Shown here: piece after piece, positions 43,910-54,473 of the stretch
How positions within the stretch are numbered: the first letter of the stretch is position 1
How the letters are laid out: every line of letters begins with the position of its first letter
NCBI RefSeq assembly: GCF_003350545.1
Contig: NZ_QQBA01000009.1
Location: 62,001 to 126,000, forward strand
DNA: 64,000 bases
Origin: Flavobacterium glaciei
GTDB taxonomy: Bacteria > Bacteroidota > Bacteroidia > Flavobacteriales > Flavobacteriaceae
Reading direction: 5' to 3'
Position numbers and translations under genes: made by a program
Notes under the pieces: generated by a model
What the model was told of the DNA's origin: nothing
The model's database searches: none
Seen by the model: the letters and a program-made list of their open reading frames with translations, nothing else

Positions 43910-45817
43910 TTATACTTTATTATTTTTGATTTCCTCAACAATTTCAGGATTTAATAAGGTTGATGTATCCCCAAAATTAGAATAATCTCCTTCAGCAATC
44001 TTTCGAAGGATTCGTCTCATGATTTTACCTGATCGTGTTTTAGGTAAACCAGAAACAAACTGAATTTTATCAAGTTTAGCAATAGGTCCTATGTGGTCAG
44101 AAATATGTTGGTTGATTTCGTTTGAAAGGTTTTCTTTATTACGAGTTTCACCCGTTTCCTTAAGAATGACAAAACCATATAAAGCATTTCCTTTTATATC
44201 ATGGGGAAACCCTACAATAGCTGATTCTGCCACCGCAGGATGCTCATTAATAGCATCTTCTATAGGAGCCGTTCCTAAATTATGACCAGAAACAATTATA
44301 ACATCATCTACGCGACCCGTAATTCTATAATAACCCACTTCATCGCGTAAAGCTCCGTCTCCGGTGAAAAATTTCCCAGGAAACGTAGAGAAATAAGTAT
44401 CCTTATACCGCTGGTGATCTCCCCAAATTGTTCTAGCAATTCCCGGCCAAGGAAATTTAATGCACAAACTTCCAGTGACTTGATTGCCTTCAATTTCGTT
44501 GCGCTTTTCGTCCATCAAAACAGGTTGAACACCCGGTAGCGGTAATGAAGCGTATGTTGGTTTTGTTGGGGTTACAAAAGCAATTGGCGAAATCATAATT
44601 CCTCCTGTTTCTGTTTGCCACCACGTATCAACAACGGGACATCGTTTATCACCTACGTGATCATTATACCAGTGCCAAGCTTCTTCATTAATTGGCTCAC
44701 CTACAGACCCAATTACTTTAAGCGACTTCAATGGATATTTTTGAACAAACTCTATATTTTCTTTAGCCAAAGCACGAATAGCAGTTGGTGCTGTATAAAA
44801 CTGAGTAATTTTATGTTTTTCGATTACTTCCCAAAAACGGCTAAAATCAGGATAAGAAGGAACTCCTTCAAAAATTACTGTAGTAGCACCATTCAATAAT
44901 GGACCATAAAGAATATAGGAATGTCCTGTAATCCAACCAATATCAGCAGTACACCAAAAAACGTCATTTTCTTCATAATTGAAAACGTTCTTAAAAGTAT
45001 AAGCGGTGAACACCATGTAACCAGCGGTAGTATGGACCATTCCTTTAGGCTTACCAGTTGAACCAGAAGTGTACAAAATAAATAATGGATCTTCGGCATC
45101 CATAATTTCGGCTACATTATTATCAGAAGCTTGATCTAAAAGAGGTTGTAGCCATAAGTCACGACCATCTTTCATATTAATATCAGTATGAATTCTTTTG
45201 GCTACTAAAACTTTTTCGACACAAGGACATTTTTCTAAAGCTTCATCAATTATTCCTTTTAAGTCAATGGTTTTGTTTCCACGAAAACCACCATCAGAGG
45301 TGATAACCATTTTACACTCACTATCATTTATACGAGTCGCTACCGCCGATGCTGAAAATCCTGCAAATACAACAGAATGTATTGCTCCAATTCTGGCACA
45401 AGCCAACACTGAAACTGCTAATTCAGGAATCATAGGTAAATAAATACAAACCCTATCTCCTTTTTTTATGCCTTGTTCACGCAAAACGTTTGCCATTTTA
45501 CAGACGCGTTGGTACAATTCATTATAAGTAATGTGTAATGCCGTTTCTGAAGGGTCATTTGGTTCAAAAATAATAGCTGTTTTTTCTCCTCTTTTAGCTA
45601 AATGCCTATCAATACAATTTTTTACAATATTGACCTTTGCTTCTGTAAACCATTTGATGTCTGCATCAGCCATATTAAAATCAACTACTTTGTCCCATTG
45701 TTGGTACCAAGTAAAATTTTCTTCTGCTATTTTACCCCAAAATTTTCTAGGTTCACGAACTGATTTATTGTAGTGTTTAAAATATTGTTCTAGATTTTCA
45801 ATTTTGTAGTAGCTCAT
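43910..45817 (-). CDS. acs: Acetyl-CoA synthetase
   Basis: A 635-residue AMP-forming ligase that converts acetate, ATP and CoA to acetyl-CoA. ATP motif YTSGSTGKPKG, hinge YYRITGRVDDVI and the C-terminal lysine motif PKTRSGKIMRR, whose Lys is the known acetylation switch, are intact. The N-terminal substrate pocket also contains the conserved WWQTETGG. Its length is typical. Its stop directly abuts the convergent gene's stop. Confidence 0.97.
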   Translation of the reverse strand: MSYYKIENLEQYFKHYNKSVREPRKFWGKIAEENFTWYQQWDKVVDFNMADADIKWFTEAKVNIVKNCIDRHLAKRGEKTAIIFEPNDPSETALHITYNELYQRVCKMANVLREQGIKKGDRVCIYLPMIPELAVSVLACARIGAIHSVVFAGFSASAVATRINDSECKMVITSDGGFRGNKTIDLKGIIDEALEKCPCVEKVLVAKRIHTDINMKDGRDLWLQPLLDQASDNNVAEIMDAEDPLFILYTSGSTGKPKGMVHTTAGYMVFTAYTFKNVFNYEENDVFWCTADIGWITGHSYILYGPLLNGATTVIFEGVPSYPDFSRFWEVIEKHKITQFYTAPTAIRALAKENIEFVQKYPLKSLKVIGSVGEPINEEAWHWYNDHVGDKRCPVVDTWWQTETGGIMISPIAFVTPTKPTYASLPLPGVQPVLMDEKRNEIEGNQVTGSLCIKFPWPGIARTIWGDHQRYKDTYFSTFPGKFFTGDGALRDEVGYYRITGRVDDVIIVSGHNLGTAPIEDAINEHPAVAESAIVGFPHDIKGNALYGFVILKETGETRNKENLSNEINQHISDHIGPIAKLDKIQFVSGLPKTRSGKIMRRILRKIAEGDYSNFGDTSTLLNPEIVEEIKNNKV

Positions 45818-45964
45818 ATTATAATTTTTTATAAAAGTATTAAATCTCTCGCTATTCTTGAAATTATTTAAATTATAAATACTTACTAAAAAAAATAGAT
45901 TCTCTAATATAAAAACACTTTTAATGCTAATTTGTTTGATTTTTACTGTTTTTCACAAAATAAG

Positions 45965-46006
45965 TTAAAAACAAAAAGGCGAGATAGATGTAAATCTACC
46001 TCACCT
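45965..46006 (-). terminator. Minus-strand terminator between ilvC and acs
   Basis: A stem of 11 pairs with two mismatches (45977-45989 with 45994-46006, TAGAT/ATCTA near a GTAA loop) is followed on the minus strand by CTTTTTGTTTTT. It would stop ilv read-through before acs. Confidence 0.6.
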
Positions 46007-46184
46007 CTTGTATCAACAAAATTTAACAACAATTATTATAGTACCAAAAACGATGATATTATGAACAATAATCAACCAAAACTATCACGTTCCAACCAAG
46101 GAATTCAAATACTAATTTATCAACATAGTTTATCAAAAAAATAAACTTATATAATTTAACTATTCTAATTTTAAAAGGGACTAC

Positions 46185-46220
46185 TTCACTCAACTTTAAG
46201 CTCTTTTAAAGTTAAGTGAA
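46185..46220. repeat. 15-bp inverted repeat downstream of ilvC
   Basis: TTCACTCAACTTTAA (46185-46199) pairs with TTAAAGTTAAGTGAA (46206-46220), one mismatch, 6-nt loop. No T run follows on either strand, so it may stabilise or process the transcript rather than terminate it. Confidence 0.65.
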
Positions 46221-46291
46221 TGTACAAGCAACCATATCTATTTATTTTTTTTATAATAACTTCAATAACTAATTCAAAATATTATGAAATC

Positions 46292-46350
46292 AAATAATAT
46301 GGTGCTAATCCCAGCACACCCTCATGTGTGTAATTCTTAAAATATTATTT
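46292..46350 (-). terminator. Hairpin overlapping the ilvC stop codon
   Basis: AAATAATAT (46292-46300) pairs with ATATTATTT (46342-46350), with an inner stem GGTGCT/AGCAC-CC (46301-46320). The right arm contains part of the ilvC stop codon. It may be a weak terminator or 3' end protector of the ilv transcript. Confidence 0.45.
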
Positions 46351-47818
46351 ATCCAATTTTTTTCATAGCAGTCATTGATTCTCTCAACCACTCGCCTACT
46401 TCTTCAATAGGATGCTGACGAATACTTTTGTTTACAGCAATAAGAACAGCATTATCTACTCCATTTGAAGTTGAAAAAGGTTTTCCTATCACATTAGTAT
46501 CTATCGTTTTCATGAAATCAGTTAATAACGGTTTACATGCATGGTCAAATAAATAACAGCCATATTCTGCTGTATCGGAGATGATACGGTTCATTTCATA
46601 TAATTTTTTTCTAGCTACAGTATTGGCAATCAAAGGCAATTCATGTAAAGACTCATAATACGCTGATTCTTCAATGATTCCTGTTTGTGTCATAGTTTCA
46701 AAAGCTAATTCTACACCTGCTTTTACCATTGCAATCATCAAAACTCCATTGTCAAAATACTCTTGTTCTGAAATATGCGCAGTTGTTGGTGCTGTTTTTT
46801 CGAAGTTAGTTTCTGCAGTTGCAGCTCTCCAAGTCAATAAATTAATATCGTCATTAGCCCAGTCAATCATCATGTTTCTTGAAAATTCACCTGAAATAAT
46901 ATCATCCATGTGTTTTTGAAACAACGGACGCATGATGTCTTTTAATTCATCTGCTAATTCATAGGCTTCAATTTTTGCAGGATTTGACAAACGGTCCATC
47001 ATGTTTGTAATTCCACCATGTTTTAAGGCTTCAGTTACTGTTTCCCAACCGTATTGAATCAATTTTGATGCATATGCTGGTTCGATTCCTTTTTCAACCA
47101 TTTTATCAAAACATAAAATAGAACCTGTTTGTAACATTCCACAAAGAATGGTTTGTTCTCCCATCAAATCCGATTTTACTTCGGCCACAAAGGATGAGTT
47201 CAACACTCCAGCTTTGTGACCACCAGTAGCAACTGCATAGGCTTTTGCTTGTTCAAAACCTTCTCCGTTTGGATTATTTTCTGGGTGAACCGCGATTAAA
47301 GTTGGCACACCAAAACCTCTTTTATATTCTTCACGAACTTCAGATCCTGGACATTTTGGTGCACACATAATTACAGTGATGTCTTTACGAATTTGCATTC
47401 CTTCCTCGACAATATTAAAACCGTGAGAATAGGCTAATGTTGAACCGTTTTTCATCAAAGGCATGATCGCGGTAACTACTGCAGTATGCTGCTTGTCTGG
47501 TGTAAGGTTACAAACCAAATCAGCTGTTGGGATTAATTCTTCATACGTTCCCACTTTGAATCCATTATCAGCGGCGTTCATGAAAGAAGCTCTTTTCTGT
47601 GCAATTGCTTCAGCACGCAAAGCATAAGAGATATCCAATCCAGAATCTCTCATGTTCAAACCTTGGTTCAAACCCTGTGCGCCACATCCTACAATGACTA
47701 CTTTTTTTCCTTCTAAAGCTTTTATTCCATTTACAAATTCTGATTGGTCCATGAATTCGCAAACGCCTAATTGTTCTAATTGTAATCTAAGTGGTAATGA
47801 ATTGAAATAATTTGCCAT
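46349..47818 (-). CDS. ilvC: Ketol-acid reductoisomerase, class II
   Basis: A 489-residue NADPH-dependent enzyme for the second common step of valine and isoleucine synthesis. The Rossmann motif [14 protein letters not shown] (40-53) starts the cofactor domain. The long C-terminal region with duplicated knotted domain marks the class II (E. coli-size) form rather than the 330-residue class I. It is the last gene of the leu-ilv operon, 116 bp after ilvN. Confidence 0.97.
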   Translation of the reverse strand: MANYFNSLPLRLQLEQLGVCEFMDQSEFVNGIKALEGKKVVIVGCGAQGLNQGLNMRDSGLDISYALRAEAIAQKRASFMNAADNGFKVGTYEELIPTADLVCNLTPDKQHTAVVTAIMPLMKNGSTLAYSHGFNIVEEGMQIRKDITVIMCAPKCPGSEVREEYKRGFGVPTLIAVHPENNPNGEGFEQAKAYAVATGGHKAGVLNSSFVAEVKSDLMGEQTILCGMLQTGSILCFDKMVEKGIEPAYASKLIQYGWETVTEALKHGGITNMMDRLSNPAKIEAYELADELKDIMRPLFQKHMDDIISGEFSRNMMIDWANDDINLLTWRAATAETNFEKTAPTTAHISEQEYFDNGVLMIAMVKAGVELAFETMTQTGIIEESAYYESLHELPLIANTVARKKLYEMNRIISDTAEYGCYLFDHACKPLLTDFMKTIDTNVIGKPFSTSNGVDNAVLIAVNKSIRQHPIEEVGEWLRESMTAMKKIG

Positions 47819-47886
47819 TTTTTATTATTTAATGATTGTAAAATTTTGTTATTGAAAATTTATTTTTCTAAAAATAGAAAACTGTT

Positions 47887-47904
47887 TCTCGACTGCGTTC
47901 GAGA
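47887..47904. repeat. Short palindrome in the ilvN-ilvC gap
   Basis: TCTCGACTGCGTTCGAGA is a 6-bp perfect inverted repeat with a 6-nt loop in the 116-bp spacer between ilvN and ilvC. I recall similar CTCGACTGCGCTCGAG words between genes in other Flavobacterium genomes, so it may be a degenerate copy of a dispersed repeat. Confidence 0.5.
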
Positions 47905-47934
47905 TGATAATTGCAAACTGTGACTGAACGCTGA

Positions 47935-48459
47935 TTACTGTTTAAGTTCTTCTAATAATGATGAAATTTCCATTTTTGATTTGGAAACTGAAATTCTTCC
48001 AGAGCGTACAAATTGCATGATGCCAAAAGGTTTCAATTTTTCGTATAACGATTCTATTTCAGCACGTTGTCCTGATTTTGAGATTACAAAGAAGTCTCTT
48101 GAAACCGTAACTATTTCGGAATGACTTTCTTTAATTATATTTTGAATTTGCTTTTCATCAAAAAGTAAGCTTGACTCAATTTTGAATAATGCATTTTCCA
48201 AGAAAATAGTTTCTTCATCAATATGATAAAATGCTTTGATGACTTCGATTTGTTTTTCGATTTGTCCTACAATATTATGTACCCATTTTTCGGTTGTGTT
48301 AACTACAATAATAAATCTAGAAACATTTTCAATTTCAGATTCGGATACATTTAAACTCAAAATATTGATATGGCGTTTCAAGAATATTCCTGATATTCTG
48401 TTAAGTAAGCCAACGTTGTTTTCTGAATAAACAGAAATGGTGAATGTTTTATTTTCCAT
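47935..48459 (-). CDS. ilvN: Acetolactate synthase small (regulatory) subunit
   Basis: A 174-residue regulatory subunit with an N-terminal ACT domain (SVYSENNVGLLNRISGIF) that senses valine, and a second C-terminal ACT-like domain. It activates and controls IlvB. It starts 4 bp after the ilvB stop, the usual catalytic-regulatory pair. Confidence 0.93.
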   Translation of the reverse strand: MENKTFTISVYSENNVGLLNRISGIFLKRHINILSLNVSESEIENVSRFIIVVNTTEKWVHNIVGQIEKQIEVIKAFYHIDEETIFLENALFKIESSLLFDEKQIQNIIKESHSEIVTVSRDFFVISKSGQRAEIESLYEKLKPFGIMQFVRSGRISVSKSKMEISSLLEELKQ

Positions 48460-48463
48460 AATA

Positions 48464-50149
48464 TTAACTTAATCGGATATCAGAAACCGATGCTCCTGTA
48501 GGAATCATTGGGAATACGTTATTTTCTTTTTCTACCATAACTTCTAGGAAATAAGACTCTTTTGAAGCCATCATTTCGGCAACGGCAGCATCAAGATCTT
48601 CTCTTTTGGTTACTTTTTTCGCTTTGATATAATAGCCTTCAGCAATGGCTATAAAATTAGGATTGATCATTTCTGTAGAAGCGTATCTTTTGTCAAAAAA
48701 CAATTGTTGCCATTGACGCACCATTCCTAAAAATTCATTGTTCAAGACCACAATTTTCACAGGAACTTTAGTTTGGAAAATAGTTCCAAGTTCTTGGATA
48801 GTCATTTGGAAACCTCCATCGCCAATGATGGCTACTACTTCACGATTTGGCATTCCCATTTTAGCTCCAATTGCAGCAGGCAATGCAAATCCCATAGTAC
48901 CTAAACCACCTGATGTTACATTACTTTTAGTCGAATTGAACTTCGCATAACGACAAGTAAACATTTGGTGTTGTCCCACATCAGAAACCATGATGGCATC
49001 ACCTTTAGAATGTTTATTAATCATTTCGATAGTTTCTCCCATTGAAATCCCATCTTTCATAGGTTGCAGCTCCTCATTAATAACTGCTTCAAGCTCTTGT
49101 TCGTATTTTTCTTTGAATGTATTGTGCCAAGATTCATGAGTATTATTTTCAATAAGAGGAAGTAAGGCCGTTAAGGACTCTTTTAAATCTGCTAATACCG
49201 CTACATCTGTTTTTACATTCTTATCTACTTCGGCAGGATCAATTTCAAAATGAATTACTTTGGCTTGTTTGGCGTAAGTAGCTAAATTTCCCGTAACACG
49301 ATCGTCAAAACGCATTCCAAGTGCTATTAAAACATCACATTCATTGGTCAAAACATTAGGGCCATAATTTCCGTGCATTCCCACCATTCCTACGTTTAAA
49401 GGATGATCTGTTGGCATAGCCGAAAGTCCTAAAATAGTCCAAGCAGCTGGAATACCTGATTTTTCTACCAATGCTTTTAATTCTGCTTCCGCTTCACTAA
49501 GAATTACACCTTGTCCAAAAATGATAAAGGGTTTTTTAGCAGTATTAATTATTTCAGCTGCTTCCTTAACCTTATCAATATTTAAAACTGGTTTCGGATT
49601 GTAGCTTCTAATACTAGTACATTTTGCGTAGCTAAACTCCATTTCATCAAACTGAGCATTTTTAGTAATATCTATTAAAACCGGACCGGGACGACCTGAT
49701 TTAGCAATATAAAATGCTTTTGCAATAATTTCTGGAATCTCACTTGCTTCTGTAATTTGATAATTCCATTTGGTCACAGGAGTTGAAATACCGATGATAT
49801 CCGTTTCTTGAAAAGCATCAGAACCCAATAAATGTTTCCCTACTTGACCCGTGATACAAACCATAGGAGTTGAATCTATTTGCGCATCAGCAATTCCGGT
49901 AACTAAATTTGTGGCACCTGGACCAGAAGTTGCAATCGCCACTCCCACTTTTCCTGTTGCTCTAGCATATCCTTGAGCTGCATGAGTAGCACCTTGTTCG
50001 TGGCGCACAAGTACATGATGCAAATCATCTTTAAATTTATACAATTCGTCATAAACAGGCATGATAGCCCCACCTGGATATCCGTAAATTAAGTCAACTC
50101 CTTCGGCTAATAAGCATCTTATAACTGCCTCTGCTCCTGATATTTTCAT
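48464..50149 (-). CDS. ilvB: Acetolactate synthase large (catalytic) subunit
   Basis: A 561-residue ThDP enzyme forming acetolactate and acetohydroxybutyrate. From the ATG at 50149 it reads MKISGAEAVIRCLLAEGV; an open extension to 50227 adds 26 hydrophobic residues unlike the family. Catalytic Glu is E51 (RHEQGATHAA), and the ThDP motif GDGGFQ...VVLNN is present. The ilvD-ilvB spacer of 105 bp has repeated ATTGAT words. It is in the middle of the leu-ilv operon. Confidence 0.96.
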   Translation of the reverse strand: MKISGAEAVIRCLLAEGVDLIYGYPGGAIMPVYDELYKFKDDLHHVLVRHEQGATHAAQGYARATGKVGVAIATSGPGATNLVTGIADAQIDSTPMVCITGQVGKHLLGSDAFQETDIIGISTPVTKWNYQITEASEIPEIIAKAFYIAKSGRPGPVLIDITKNAQFDEMEFSYAKCTSIRSYNPKPVLNIDKVKEAAEIINTAKKPFIIFGQGVILSEAEAELKALVEKSGIPAAWTILGLSAMPTDHPLNVGMVGMHGNYGPNVLTNECDVLIALGMRFDDRVTGNLATYAKQAKVIHFEIDPAEVDKNVKTDVAVLADLKESLTALLPLIENNTHESWHNTFKEKYEQELEAVINEELQPMKDGISMGETIEMINKHSKGDAIMVSDVGQHQMFTCRYAKFNSTKSNVTSGGLGTMGFALPAAIGAKMGMPNREVVAIIGDGGFQMTIQELGTIFQTKVPVKIVVLNNEFLGMVRQWQQLFFDKRYASTEMINPNFIAIAEGYYIKAKKVTKREDLDAAVAEMMASKESYFLEVMVEKENNVFPMIPTGASVSDIRLS

Positions 50150-50254
50150 GTTGTATTTTTTTTCAAAAAAATCAATATCAATGTCAAAAATCAATTTTAT
50201 TGTTAAACTGATTGTTGCGATTTTCACTGGTATTGCAATTGATATTGTTATTTA

Positions 50255-51928
50255 TTATTTGTCTGTTACACATCCTGTTGATGCGCTAGATACCGATCGT
50301 GCATATTTAAGTAAAACACCTTGATTCACTTTCAATGGAGGTTGAACCCAATTTAATTTTCTTTGGTTGAATTCTTCATCTGAAATTTTTAAATTGATGG
50401 TATTATTTACAGCATCAATAGTTATTACATCTCCATTTTTAATGAGTGCAATACCTCCACCATCGTGTGCTTCTGGGGTAATATGCCCAACAACAAATCC
50501 ATGAGAGCCTCCAGAAAATCTTCCATCAGTAATTAAAGCAACCGAGTTACCTAATCCAGCACCCATAATTGCAGAAGTTGGTTTTAACATTTCTGGCATT
50601 CCTGGACCACCTTTTGGACCACAATAGCGAATCACAACCACATTTCCGGGCTGAACTAATCCATTCTGTATTCCAGGGATTACATCAAATTCACTTTCAA
50701 AAACCACTGCTGTTCCTTCAAAATATTCTCCTTCATTTCCACTAATTTTAGCTACACAACCTTCGGAAGCTAAATTCCCGTACAAAATTTGAATATTACC
50801 ACTAGATTTAAGTGCGTTATCAATTGTATGGATTACATCTTGACCCGCTGTTAAATCAGCTATGTTTTCTAAATTTTCTGCCACTGTTTTACCAGTTACC
50901 GTTAAGCAATCTCCGTGTAAAAGACCTACTTTTAGTAAATATTTCATAACTGCTGGAACTCCACCCACAGCATGTAAATCCTCCATCATGTACTTACCAC
51001 TAGGTTTAAGATCTCCCAGAATTGGTGTTCTATCACTTATTTGTTGAAAATCATTTAAAGTAATTTCAATTCCAACAGAATGAGCCATCGCAATAATGTG
51101 CATTACGGCATTAGTAGAACCTGCTAAAACAGCAATAATTGTAATAGCATTTTCAAATGCTTTACGAGTCATAATGTCTCTTGGTTTGATATCTTTCTCT
51201 AAAAGAATTCTAATTGCTTTTCCAGCATCTAAACATTCTTGTTGCTTTTCTGGGCTTAATGCTGGGTTTGAAGAGCTGTAAGGCAAACTCATTCCTAACG
51301 CTTCAATTGCTGATGACATCGTATTTGCAGTGTACATTCCACCGCAAGCACCTGCACCTGGACAAGAATTTTTTATAACTCCTTTAAAATCTTCGGGAGT
51401 AATCGTGTTACTAAATTTTTTCCCCAAAGCTTCAAAGGCAGAAACTATATTTAAGGATTCTCCTTTCCATTTTCCTGAATGAATTGTACCTCCATAAACC
51501 ATAATCGATGGACGATTTACTCTTCCCATGGCAATAACAGATCCGGGCATATTTTTATCACATCCAACAACTGCAATCATAGAATCGTACCATTGAGCTC
51601 CCATAACAGTTTCAATAGAATCAGCAATTACATCCCGAGAAACAAGAGAAAAACGCATTCCTTCAGTTCCATTTGACATTCCGTCACTAACGCCTACGGT
51701 ATTAAAAATCAAACCAACTAAATCTGCTGCCCAAACACTTTTTTTAATTTCTTTGGCCAAATCATTTAAGTGCATGTTGCATGTATTCCCTTCATAACCC
51801 ATACTTACAATACCTACTTGCGCTTTATTTAAATCTTCATCAGTCAATCCGATACCATAGAACATGGCTTGTGCTGCGGGTTGTGTTTCGTCCTGTGTTA
51901 TGGTTTTACTGTATTTATTTAATTCCAT
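50255..51928 (-). CDS. ilvD: Dihydroxy-acid dehydratase
   Basis: A 557-residue iron-sulfur enzyme for the third common step of branched-chain amino acid synthesis. The three cluster cysteines are C50 (GNTCN), C123 (GCDKNMPGS) and C195 ([11 protein letters not shown]). The C-terminal region has [11 protein letters not shown] and GRFSGGSHG. The length is normal. It lies 61 bp after leuB and 105 bp before ilvB. Confidence 0.97.
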   Translation of the reverse strand: MELNKYSKTITQDETQPAAQAMFYGIGLTDEDLNKAQVGIVSMGYEGNTCNMHLNDLAKEIKKSVWAADLVGLIFNTVGVSDGMSNGTEGMRFSLVSRDVIADSIETVMGAQWYDSMIAVVGCDKNMPGSVIAMGRVNRPSIMVYGGTIHSGKWKGESLNIVSAFEALGKKFSNTITPEDFKGVIKNSCPGAGACGGMYTANTMSSAIEALGMSLPYSSSNPALSPEKQQECLDAGKAIRILLEKDIKPRDIMTRKAFENAITIIAVLAGSTNAVMHIIAMAHSVGIEITLNDFQQISDRTPILGDLKPSGKYMMEDLHAVGGVPAVMKYLLKVGLLHGDCLTVTGKTVAENLENIADLTAGQDVIHTIDNALKSSGNIQILYGNLASEGCVAKISGNEGEYFEGTAVVFESEFDVIPGIQNGLVQPGNVVVIRYCGPKGGPGMPEMLKPTSAIMGAGLGNSVALITDGRFSGGSHGFVVGHITPEAHDGGGIALIKNGDVITIDAVNNTINLKISDEEFNQRKLNWVQPPLKVNQGVLLKYARSVSSASTGCVTDK

Positions 51929-51989
51929 TATGTATTAATTTGTTGGTAATTTGTTTTTTCTAAAAGTTTAAAAGGTCATTTATCTACTT

Positions 51990-53105
51990 TTAAACAATGG
52001 TGGATTGTCCTAGATAAACATTGTCACTCTTAAAGTACAAGTCGTCTTTACTCAAAATATAATTTGAAATAAAATCACCTACTTCATTAGTGCCAAATTT
52101 TGAATAAGGATTCAAATCAGCAGTGACGACATTTAATTCTATTGCTTTATGAACTGCTTCGTATACTTTTTGAGATTCAATATGAAGACCAAAATGTTCC
52201 AAAAGCATCGCCGCCGAAACTATTGAAGCAATAGGGTTAGCAATATTTTTTCTTTTAGCTTCTGGATAAGATCCATGAATAGGCTCAAAAAGTGCATTTG
52301 AATTTCCTAAAGAAGCTGATGGTAATAATCCTATTGAACCCGTAATAACACTAGCTTCATCTGATAATATATCCCCAAAAAGGTTTTCGGTCAAAATGAC
52401 ATCAAATTGTTTTGGATTAATTATGATTTGCATAGCAGCATTATCAACTAAAAGAAATTCTAAGGTTACATCAGGATATCCCTCTGCAATTTCTGTCACT
52501 ACTTTTCTCCACAATCTTGACGTTTCCAAGATGCTGGCTTTATCAACCAAAGTCACCTTTTTCTTTCTTTTCTGAGCCGTTCTAAAAGCCAAATGACTGA
52601 TTCTTATTATTTCTTCTTCGGAATATTCACATAAATCAGAAGCTAAAGTTCCTTGTTCGTTGCTTTTTTTCTCACTAAAATAAGATCCACCAGAAATTTC
52701 TCTGAATATTATAAAATCAGCGCCTTCAATTATTTTTCTTTTTAAAGGAGATAAATCTAATAAGTCGTTGTATGGTTTTATAGGTCTTATATTAGCATAC
52801 AATCCTAGTGCTTGTCTCAATTGTAATAATCCTTGTATAGGGAGTGACTTAGAATCTGAATAAGTATCATATTTTGAATCATCAACAGCTCCAAACAAAA
52901 TTGCATCTGTATTCAAACATAGATTCAATGTTTGTTCCGGTAAAGGATTTCCTGTTTTTTCAATAGCAATAGCACCAATTAGGGCATCTTCAAAAACAAA
53001 CTCATGATCGAAAACCACACCAATAGCATTTAATGCTTTTTTTGCTTGTAATATTACCTCCGGACCTATACCATCTCCAGAAAGAACTGCTATTTTTAAG
53101 TTCAT
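51990..53105 (-). CDS. leuB: 3-isopropylmalate dehydrogenase
   Basis: A 371-residue NAD-dependent decarboxylating dehydrogenase of leucine synthesis. It begins IAVLSGDGIGPEVI, with the substrate motif RQALGLYANIRP and the NAD-binding region NLFGDILSDEASVITGS...FEPIHGSYP. It lies 38 bp after the leuA gene. leuC and leuD, which supply its substrate, are not between them as they are in related operons. Confidence 0.96.
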   Translation of the reverse strand: MNLKIAVLSGDGIGPEVILQAKKALNAIGVVFDHEFVFEDALIGAIAIEKTGNPLPEQTLNLCLNTDAILFGAVDDSKYDTYSDSKSLPIQGLLQLRQALGLYANIRPIKPYNDLLDLSPLKRKIIEGADFIIFREISGGSYFSEKKSNEQGTLASDLCEYSEEEIIRISHLAFRTAQKRKKKVTLVDKASILETSRLWRKVVTEIAEGYPDVTLEFLLVDNAAMQIIINPKQFDVILTENLFGDILSDEASVITGSIGLLPSASLGNSNALFEPIHGSYPEAKRKNIANPIASIVSAAMLLEHFGLHIESQKVYEAVHKAIELNVVTADLNPYSKFGTNEVGDFISNYILSKDDLYFKSDNVYLGQSTIV

Positions 53106-53143
53106 AATAATAAGATTTAGATTTAATTTGAAATCAAAATATT

Positions 53144-54325
<1,182 letters not shown>

Positions 54326-54354
54326 TTATTTAATGTAATTTCACATCTTGGAAA

Positions 54355-54362
54355 CAAAAATA
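54355..54362 (-). promoter_or_regulatory. Candidate -7 element of the leu-ilv operon
   Basis: On the minus strand TATTTTTG matches TAnnTTTG exactly, 29 bp before leuA. A TTG is found 25 bp further upstream. No leader peptide rich in Leu/Ile/Val and no attenuator hairpin is seen. Confidence 0.45.
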
Positions 54363-54473
54363 TCTTTCAATACTTTATAATAAAACTCAATTTAATTAAA
54401 TATACTGCTTATAAAGCGACCAATAACTTTATAACTTATTGATTAATAGCGAATTGAATCAATATATTTTACA

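Larger units (their letters stand above)
45818..46348. other. 530-bp intergenic region with several hairpins, no gene seen
   Basis: The region holds the upstream side of acs and the downstream side of ilvC, both on the minus strand. It contains a minus-strand terminator (45965-46006), a long inverted repeat (46185-46220) and a cruciform over the ilvC stop (46292-46350). Short open frames here lack family character. No clear TAnnTTTG for acs was found. Confidence 0.6.

Noticed and set aside
45932..46144. Plus-strand frame between acs and ilvC
   Set aside because: It runs through a minus-strand terminator, starts without support, and its composition is that of random A/T-rich DNA.
50150..50227. 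N-terminal extension of IlvB
   Set aside because: The extra 26 residues do not resemble IlvB and the ATG at 50149 matches the conserved family start.
54326..54473. Leader-peptide attenuator before leuA
   Set aside because: No short frame rich in Leu, Ile or Val and no terminator/antiterminator pair could be found in the 148-bp gap.
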